The notes under the pieces: generated by a model
What the model was told of the DNA's origin: nothing
Seen by the model: the letters and a program-made list of their open reading frames with translations, nothing else
The model's database searches: none
Shown here: piece after piece, positions 6,302 to 10,565 of the stretch
How the letters are laid out: each line of letters starts with the position of its first letter
Position numbering within the stretch: position 1 is the stretch's first letter
NCBI GenBank assembly: GCA_030150135.1
Contig: JASLGO010000109.1
Span: 1 to 10,565 of the forward strand
Origin: Aquirhabdus sp.
GTDB taxonomy: Bacteria > Pseudomonadota > Gammaproteobacteria > Pseudomonadales > Moraxellaceae
Direction of reading: 5' to 3'
Length of the DNA: 10,565 nucleotides
Program-made: the position numbers and the translations under genes

Positions 6302-7774
6302 TCACTCCACAGCAATCCGCTCAATACGACCATCAGGATGAACTTCAATCATATGGCCACGTGGTTCAGTGATAAACAGTGCACTCACAAATGCCAGACC
6401 ACCTATCGCAGCAACCAAGTAGAAGAAACCTGTTGGAGATAGCATTGAGAAAGCAGTCAGGAACAACACACCACCGACATTACCATACGCACCTGTCATT
6501 CCTGCGATTTGTCCAGTCATACGACGTTGAATCAAAGGAATAATCGAATATACCGCACCACACGCACCTTGAACAAAGACAGATGTTGCAATGACCAAAC
6601 CAAGAGCCAATGGCAAAGTCCAACCTGCATTACCCATTTGTGACATCAATCCATAACCGATCGTTTGACCCAGTAAGCAAAGCAATAGAATCTTACGGCG
6701 ACCCGCAGCATCAGATAAATATCCGCCGCCTGGACGAGCAAAGATATTCATCACGGCGAAACAACCCGCACTAAAACCTGCTACCGTTTGTGATGCACCA
6801 AAATGATCGATAAAGAATTGTGGCAACATGGAGATCACAGCAAGTTCAGATCCAAAACACGCCATATACGCCAAGTTCAATACAGCAACTTGTTTAAACT
6901 CATAACGTGGTGGAACTACTGCATTTGCATCAAACAAATGCTTGTTCACTTGCCAGATTTTTGAATATTGATAAACAGTGAGTGCTGCAATGGCAATGTA
7001 AGCAAGCAATGTTTGGCTATCAGACAGCAATTTCAAACCAGCAGGTGATAAGCGCCATGCCATGAATGCTAGAACCAGATATAACGGTGCAGTCATGAAT
7101 ACGTAGAATACAAAATCACCTTTGGTTGTCACTTCTAAACCACCCGATTTCATCGGACGGAAATACGTTGAGCCTTCTGGTGTATCACGAACACTACGAT
7201 AAAAGATAAAGCTATATACAATTGCAAGAACTCCAGTTGTTGCAATCGCAGCACGCCAGCCATCTGCGCCACCAACGATATTAAATGCAATGAAAGGCAT
7301 CGTCATCGAAACAATTGCAGCGCCCAAGTTCCCCCAACCACCGTAAATCCCCTCAGCGAATCCAACTTCTTTTGCTGGAAACCACTCGGCAATAAGGCGA
7401 ATCCCAACCACAAATCCAGCACCAATAAAACCGAGGAGAAAACGTAATATGGCTAATTGTTGATAGTTTTGCGCTGCGGCAAACGCTAAACACAATATGC
7501 CACCCACAAATAAAATGCCTGTATAAGATTTACGAGGACCGATTTTATCAACCAACACCCCGATCAAAACACGCGCTGGAATGGTCAATGCGACGTTCAA
7601 CATCAGCAATGCCTTGACCTCTGCTCCAGTCATTCCAAAATACGTTTTGAGAGCTGGCATTAAAGGTGCGGATGCAAACCAGATTAAAAAGGTAATAAAA
7701 AAGGCAATCCACGAATGATGCAGAATTTTGATCCGAGGAACGCTCAATTTAAATAGAGGAATTTGATTAGCCAC
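6302..7774 (-). CDS. narK: Nitrate/nitrite transporter, MFS NarK/NasA family
   Basis: A 490-residue major facilitator protein with about 12 hydrophobic segments, predicted to import nitrate (or exchange nitrate and nitrite) across the inner membrane. Both nitrate-signature regions are present: GGWGNLGAAIVSM at about 145-157 and GAYGNVGGVLFL at about 428-439. The two arginines expected to bind the anion are in place: R68 in TIPARVLIG and R347 in NIFARPGGG. The MFS loop motifs VDKIGPRK and SDAAGRRK follow. The start is a GTG at 7774, with GAAGGGG 7 bases upstream and no nearby ATG in frame. The gene has its own leader (7775-7997) with a sigma-54-like promoter and an ANTAR-type attenuator, and ends at a hairpin terminator. 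In nitrate-assimilation clusters this position is occupied by the uptake protein, sometimes called nasA, so assimilation rather than respiration is its likely role. Confidence 0.93.
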   Translation of the reverse strand: MANQIPLFKLSVPRIKILHHSWIAFFITFLIWFASAPLMPALKTYFGMTGAEVKALLMLNVALTIPARVLIGVLVDKIGPRKSYTGILFVGGILCLAFAAAQNYQQLAILRFLLGFIGAGFVVGIRLIAEWFPAKEVGFAEGIYGGWGNLGAAIVSMTMPFIAFNIVGGADGWRAAIATTGVLAIVYSFIFYRSVRDTPEGSTYFRPMKSGGLEVTTKGDFVFYVFMTAPLYLVLAFMAWRLSPAGLKLLSDSQTLLAYIAIAALTVYQYSKIWQVNKHLFDANAVVPPRYEFKQVAVLNLAYMACFGSELAVISMLPQFFIDHFGASQTVAGFSAGCFAVMNIFARPGGGYLSDAAGRRKILLLCLLGQTIGYGLMSQMGNAGWTLPLALGLVIATSVFVQGACGAVYSIIPLIQRRMTGQIAGMTGAYGNVGGVLFLTAFSMLSPTGFFYLVAAIGGLAFVSALFITEPRGHMIEVHPDGRIERIAVE

Positions 7775-7781
7775 GAGAATA

Positions 7782-7788
7782 CCCCTTC
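7782..7788 (-). promoter_or_regulatory. Ribosome binding site for the GTG start of narK
   Basis: On the minus strand GAAGGGG stands 7 bases before the GTG at 7774-7772. It fixes this non-ATG codon as the start; the protein then begins MANQIPLF, as is usual for this family. Confidence 0.7.
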
Positions 7789-7836
7789 AAATTAATTAAA
7801 TATGTCGAAATAAAAATAACTTAAAGTAAATAAAAA

Positions 7837-7868
7837 GCGCCCATACCGATATGCTCTGGTATGGACGC
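7837..7868 (-). terminator. Leader terminator (attenuator) upstream of narK
   Basis: On the minus strand the arm GCGTCCATACC (7868-7858), a 10-base loop, and the arm GGTATGGGCGC (7847-7837) form an 11-bp stem with one G-T wobble, followed at once by TTTTTATTTA. The hairpin ends 62 bases before the narK start. Its 5' arm contains the 3' arm of the second AAAGGC hairpin (7862-7877), so the two structures exclude each other. It may also end transcripts arriving from nirD. Confidence 0.85.
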
Positions 7869-7877
7869 CTTTGTCCA
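7862..7877 (-). promoter_or_regulatory. ANTAR-type hairpin P2 (antiterminator)
   Basis: On the minus strand TGGAC, loop AAAGGC, GTCCA: a perfect 5-bp stem closed by a hexaloop with A at position 1 and G at position 4, the signature of RNA targets of ANTAR proteins such as NasT and EutV. The 3' arm GTCCA is needed by the terminator at 7837-7868, so binding here would block termination. Confidence 0.72.
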
Positions 7878-7923
7878 CTTAAACTAAATTTATGCTTAAC
7901 CAAACTGAATCTTAACAAGCCTT

Positions 7924-7943
7924 CGATCCGCCTTTGGATACCG
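7924..7943 (-). promoter_or_regulatory. ANTAR-type hairpin P1
   Basis: On the minus strand ATCC, loop AAAGGC, GGAT (7939-7926), extended by a CG/CG pair across a 2-base GT bulge. The hexaloop is identical to that of P2. ANTAR dimers recognise two such hairpins in tandem. The linker to P2 is 46 bases, long but AT-rich and without competing structure that I can see. Its stem is weaker than that of P2. Confidence 0.65.
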
Positions 7944-7966
7944 TCGACTTAACTCACATATTTAAT

Positions 7967-7985
7967 AAAGCATTAACCGTGCCAG
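7967..7985 (-). promoter_or_regulatory. Sigma-54 (-24/-12) promoter of narK
   Basis: On the minus strand CTGGCACGGTTAATGCTTT matches the consensus TGGCAC-N5-TTGCW except for the first T of TTGC. The GG (7983-7982) and GC (7971-7970) are exactly 12 bases apart as required. It begins 12 bases after the nirD stop. Predicted transcription start is near 7958, so the RNA would begin about 15 bases before hairpin P1. This implies NtrC control by nitrogen limitation; I did not find a convincing NtrC site upstream in nirD. Confidence 0.68.
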
Positions 7986-7997
7986 AATTATCAATTA

Positions 7998-8315
7998 CTA
8001 CGAATAAATGGATACTTGTTCGCCATCCACTTGAACTTTATACGTTTTCAAAGAAACACTATCGTCTTCCAAGCATACGCCAGTTTTTAAATCGAAGTGT
8101 TGTTTATAAATTGGTGATGCAACGACATCATAGCCTTTCAATGAACCTGTAATACCGCGTGCAATCACATTAGCTTGACTAAACGGATCAAAATTTGAAA
8201 CCGCATACACATTGCCATCTTTCAAACGAAACAATGCAACTTGCTCACCATTCACCAATGCTGGAACGCCAATGTTCGGGACAAGATCAGTTAGCGTACA
8301 AATTTTTTCTAACAT
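7998..8315 (-). CDS. nirD: Nitrite reductase (NADH) small subunit
   Basis: A 105-residue subunit of the cytoplasmic NADH-dependent assimilatory nitrite reductase, partner of NirB. It has the Rieske-like fold pattern of the family: VNGEQVALFRL, then VYAVSNFDPFS, ARGITG, ASPIYKQHFDLKTG and the end LKTYKVQVDGEQV. The Rieske Cys/His ligands are absent (S67 and Y70 stand in the CPxH region), as is normal for NirD, so no iron-sulfur cluster is expected. The ATG at 8315 has GGAGA 8 bases upstream. A longer in-frame reading to 8369 would add 18 residues unlike the family, without a Shine-Dalgarno. Length is typical. Unusually, 213 bases filled with palindromes separate it from nirB, whereas the two genes usually abut. 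A narK promoter begins just after its stop. Confidence 0.93.
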   Translation of the reverse strand: MLEKICTLTDLVPNIGVPALVNGEQVALFRLKDGNVYAVSNFDPFSQANVIARGITGSLKGYDVVASPIYKQHFDLKTGVCLEDDSVSLKTYKVQVDGEQVSIYS

Positions 8316-8402
8316 GATGATAATCTCCAATCTTTTATATACTTTAAACGTTAATCTTAAATTAATCATTAAAATAGATTTTCAATGATTTTGCTTTGAA
8401 GT

Positions 8403-8421
8403 CTTCCCTTTCAAGGGGAAG
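8403..8421. repeat. Palindrome H1 of the nirB-nirD gap (REP-like)
   Basis: CTTCCCTT-TCA-AGGGGAAG, an 8-bp stem with one G-T wobble. Together with its flank TTTGAAGTCTTCCC it matches the minus-strand sequence around the narK terminator (6263-6281). There is no T run on either side, so it does not look like an ordinary terminator. Confidence 0.65.
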
Positions 8422-8426
8422 ATTTA

Positions 8427-8467
8427 GATGGGGATGGTTTTGATTTCATAATAAAACCATCCCCATC
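8427..8467. repeat. Central hairpin H2 of the nirB-nirD gap, perfect 15-bp stem
   Basis: GATGGGGATGGTTTT at 8427-8441 is the exact reverse complement of 8453-8467, with an 11-base loop. This is the longest perfect inverted repeat I see in the window. It sits symmetrically between two related palindromes (H1 and H3). No T run follows on either strand. It could block exonucleases and stabilise nirB mRNA, or be part of a short mobile REP/BIME-like unit. Confidence 0.8.
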
Positions 8468-8471
8468 CCGA

Positions 8472-8492
8472 CCTTCCCCTTGAAGGGGAAGG
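8472..8492. repeat. Palindrome H3 of the nirB-nirD gap (REP-like)
   Basis: CCTTCCCCT-TGA-AGGGGAAGG, a perfect 9-bp stem. It is nearly the same palindrome as H1 and the narK terminator hairpin. It is the first structure met by transcripts leaving nirB, 37 bases after the stop codon. On the minus strand it is followed by TCGGG, not by T, so intrinsic termination is unlikely. The rest of the gap (8316-8402 and 8493-8528) is AT-rich and holds only the nirD Shine-Dalgarno. Confidence 0.75.
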
Positions 8493-8528
8493 AGGTAAAT
8501 ATTAAATACGTCTAATCATGAACAATCT

Positions 8529-10565
8529 TTACGCCATCCCAACAACTTCAACCACATTAATCCGTCCAGCTTTTTCACTGGGTGTCGCAGGACGAATTTG
8601 TCCACGCTCTTCCACAAACACGATGTTGTCATCGGCTTGGTTAGAGTTAACGAAAGGTTTGAAGCGTTTCATGATTTCTGGATCATTGATCGCTGTTTTC
8701 CATTCGCATTGATAAGTATCGACAACATATTGCATTTGTGACTCTAGCTCTGCTGCAAGACCCAAAGAATCATTGATAATGACGTCTTTAAGATATTCCA
8801 GACCACCTTCCATATTGTCACGCCACACGCTGGTGCGTTGTAGACGATCTGCTGTTTTGACATAGAACATCAAGAAACGATCGACATATTTGATCAATGT
8901 TTCACTATCCAAATCAGAAGCAAGCAATTCTGCATGACGAGGTTTCATACCACCGTTACCGCAGACATACAAATTCCAGCCTTTTTCAGTTGCAATCACA
9001 CCAACGTCTTTGCCTTGCGCTTCTGCACATTCACGAGTACAGCCAGAGACTGCAAACTTGATTTTGTGTGGTGAGCGCAAGCCGCGATAGCGATTTTCTA
9101 ACTCGATCGCAAAACCTACTGAATCCAGCATGCCGTATCTGCACCAAGTTGAACCCACACAAGATTTTACGGTACGCAATGATTTGCCATACGCATGACC
9201 AGATTCAAAACCTGCATCGATCAATTCTTTCCAAATCAACGGCAATTGTTCTAAACGTGCACCAAAAAGATCCACGCGTTGACCGCCAGTAATTTTGGTA
9301 TAGAGCTTATATTTCTTGGCGACCGCACCAACAGCAATCAAACCTTCTGGTGTGACTTCACCACCTGGCATACGTGGTACGACAGAGTAAGTACCGTCTT
9401 TTTGCAAATTCGCCATGTAGTAATCATTGGTATCTTGCAAACCTGCGAGTGGTTTTTTCAGGACATGTTCATTCCAAAGCGATGCCAAAACACTAGCCGC
9501 AGTTGGTTTACAAATATCGCAACCATCATGTTGACCATTACCATGTTTTTCGAGCAACTCATCAAATGACTTAATTTGTTCCACTTGACAGAGATGAAAT
9601 AGCTCTTGGCGTGAATAAGCAAAATGTTCACAGATGTCTTTTTTGACCTCAACGCCCATTTTCTCCAGTTCAGCATTCATCACTTGTTTCACAAGTGCCG
9701 AACAACCGCCACAAGAAGTCGCTGCTTTAGTGCCATCTTTGATGCTGTCATAGTCCATACAACCACGCGCAACGGCATCACAAATTTCACCTTTACTGAC
9801 GTTATTACATGAACAAATCGTTGCACTCATTGGCAAAGCATCTGCGCCTAAAGCTGGCTTTGCTGAACCATCAAAGCTCGGCAAAATCAATGCTTGTGCA
9901 TTGTCTGGCAGGTCCATGTCATTCAACATCAGTTGCAGCAAACCACCATAGGCTTCTACATCACCGATCAGCACCGCACCATGCAGTTTTTTACCATCAG
10001 CAGAGACCACCAGCTTTTTATAAACTTCATTCGGTTCATCGACATAAACAAAGCTTTGTGCGCCCGCTGTTGTCGCATGAGCATCACCAATCGACGCGAC
10101 ATCTACACCCATGAGTTTGAGCTTGGTTGACATATCTGCACCCAAAAACTCTTTTTTCTTCTCATGTTGAATGATGGAATGCGCTGCAGTTTCTGCCATT
10201 TGATAGCCTGGTGCAACTAGACCGTAAATACGACCTTCCCAAAGCGCACACTCGCCGATCGCATAAACATCAGGATCATTGGTCAAGCATTCATTGTTAA
10301 TCACAATACCGCCACGTGGACCAACATCTAAACCAAATTTGCGTGCCAAATCATCGCGTGGACGAATTCCCGCAGAGAATAAAATCATATCGGTTTCAAG
10401 ATGTGAGCCATCAGCAAAGTTCATGCGATGACGGCTGTTTTCACCATCGACGATCTCAGTAGTGTTTTTACCCAAATGGATGCCAACGCCTAGCGCTTCA
10501 ATCTTTTTACGCAAGACCTTACCTGCACCATCATCGATCTGTACCGCCATCAAACGTGGTGCAAA
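8529..10565 (-). CDS. nirB: Nitrite reductase (NADH) large subunit, 5' end cut by window
   Basis: The last 678 residues of the siroheme enzyme that reduces nitrite to ammonium with NADH. The reading frame is open to the window edge (FAPRLMAVQIDDGAG), so about 165-170 N-terminal residues of a normal NirB (about 840-850) lie outside; the TTG/ATG at 10553-10548 is internal. In fragment numbering: the end of the FAD/NADH oxidoreductase part with VYAIGECA at 100-107; a BFD-like [2Fe-2S] domain with C251-x-C253-x31-C285-x2-C288; a second cysteine-bearing BFD-like segment with GCDIC; then the nitrite/sulfite reductase half-domains with siroheme/4Fe-4S ligands C469-x5-C475 (CVGSTWC) and C509-x3-C513 (GCTREC). 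All key residues are present. It is followed by nirD after a 213-base gap. Its promoter is outside the window. Confidence 0.95.
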   Translation of the reverse strand, partial: FAPRLMAVQIDDGAGKVLRKKIEALGVGIHLGKNTTEIVDGENSRHRMNFADGSHLETDMILFSAGIRPRDDLARKFGLDVGPRGGIVINNECLTNDPDVYAIGECALWEGRIYGLVAPGYQMAETAAHSIIQHEKKKEFLGADMSTKLKLMGVDVASIGDAHATTAGAQSFVYVDEPNEVYKKLVVSADGKKLHGAVLIGDVEAYGGLLQLMLNDMDLPDNAQALILPSFDGSAKPALGADALPMSATICSCNNVSKGEICDAVARGCMDYDSIKDGTKAATSCGGCSALVKQVMNAELEKMGVEVKKDICEHFAYSRQELFHLCQVEQIKSFDELLEKHGNGQHDGCDICKPTAASVLASLWNEHVLKKPLAGLQDTNDYYMANLQKDGTYSVVPRMPGGEVTPEGLIAVGAVAKKYKLYTKITGGQRVDLFGARLEQLPLIWKELIDAGFESGHAYGKSLRTVKSCVGSTWCRYGMLDSVGFAIELENRYRGLRSPHKIKFAVSGCTRECAEAQGKDVGVIATEKGWNLYVCGNGGMKPRHAELLASDLDSETLIKYVDRFLMFYVKTADRLQRTSVWRDNMEGGLEYLKDVIINDSLGLAAELESQMQYVVDTYQCEWKTAINDPEIMKRFKPFVNSNQADDNIVFVEERGQIRPATPSEKAGRINVVEVVGMA

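Noticed and set aside
7934..8152. Plus-strand open frame over the narK leader and nirD
   Set aside because: It is antisense to nirD and crosses the regulatory hairpins; no Shine-Dalgarno and no family-like sequence.
7998..8315. NirD as a functional Rieske [2Fe-2S] protein
   Set aside because: The Cys/His ligands of the Rieske motif are missing, as is normal for NirD.
8316..8369. Longer nirD reading frame starting at 8369
   Set aside because: The extra 18 residues do not resemble NirD, the stretch lacks a Shine-Dalgarno, and GGAGA is well placed for the ATG at 8315.
8427..8467. The 15-bp hairpin as an intrinsic terminator of nirB
   Set aside because: No T run follows on either strand, and nirD lies downstream on the same strand.
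8403..8492. Repeated palindromes as a CRISPR array
   Set aside because: Only two similar units with a third unrelated hairpin between them, no regular spacer length, and no cas genes.
9279..10130. Several plus-strand open frames opposite nirB
   Set aside because: They are shadows of the strongly supported nirB frame, rich in H, C and S residues as antisense frames often are.
10548..10553. TTG or ATG at 10553-10548 as the nirB start
   Set aside because: The frame stays open to the window edge with family-like residues (FAPRLMAVQ) and the N-terminal FAD part would be missing; the gene is simply cut by the window.

Overview
The window looks like the chromosome of an Acinetobacter-type gammaproteobacterium (Moraxellaceae). 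That reading rests on fairly AT-rich codon use, the style of the CysI and DUF934 proteins, and a nitrate-assimilation block in the order nirB, nirD, narK, kinase, which resembles the nirBD / Ser-Thr kinase / nasA neighbourhood of Pseudomonas. It is inferred from the reading alone; no database search was run.

Left part, plus strand (1-3850): a siroheme sulfite/nitrite reductase (cysI) overlaps a DUF934 gene, and this pair ends at a strong terminator. A separate single-gene unit follows: an exported, TRAP/DctP-like putative solute-binding protein with its own strong terminator. A small exported orphan protein (3958-4440) comes next. It is built on an internal 46-residue duplication and its 3' end overlaps that of the convergent kinase gene.

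Right part, minus strand (10565-4420, read right to left): the C-terminal four-fifths or so of the NADH-dependent assimilatory nitrite reductase large subunit nirB (5' end outside the window), then a gap carrying three palindromes, then nirD, then a 223-base regulatory intergenic region, then the nitrate/nitrite transporter narK, a hairpin terminator, and a membrane-anchored PP2C phosphatase-Ser/Thr kinase fusion. NarK would import nitrate, NirBD would reduce nitrite to ammonium, and the kinase/phosphatase is a candidate regulator of the same pathway. The nitrate reductase itself is not in the window.

The most interesting element is the narK leader. Just past nirD there is a near-consensus sigma-54 (-24/-12) promoter. 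It is followed by two small hairpins with the identical hexaloop AAAGGC (A at loop position 1, G at position 4, the ANTAR-target signature). The second hairpin shares its 3' arm with the 5' arm of an intrinsic terminator. Together they form a coherent model: NtrC/sigma-54 control of initiation plus NasT-type (ANTAR) control of premature termination, placed in front of the transporter inside the cluster. Other points worth a second look are a charged insertion of about 60 residues in CysI, the palindrome array separating nirB from nirD, and a dispersed palindrome that reappears as the narK terminator.
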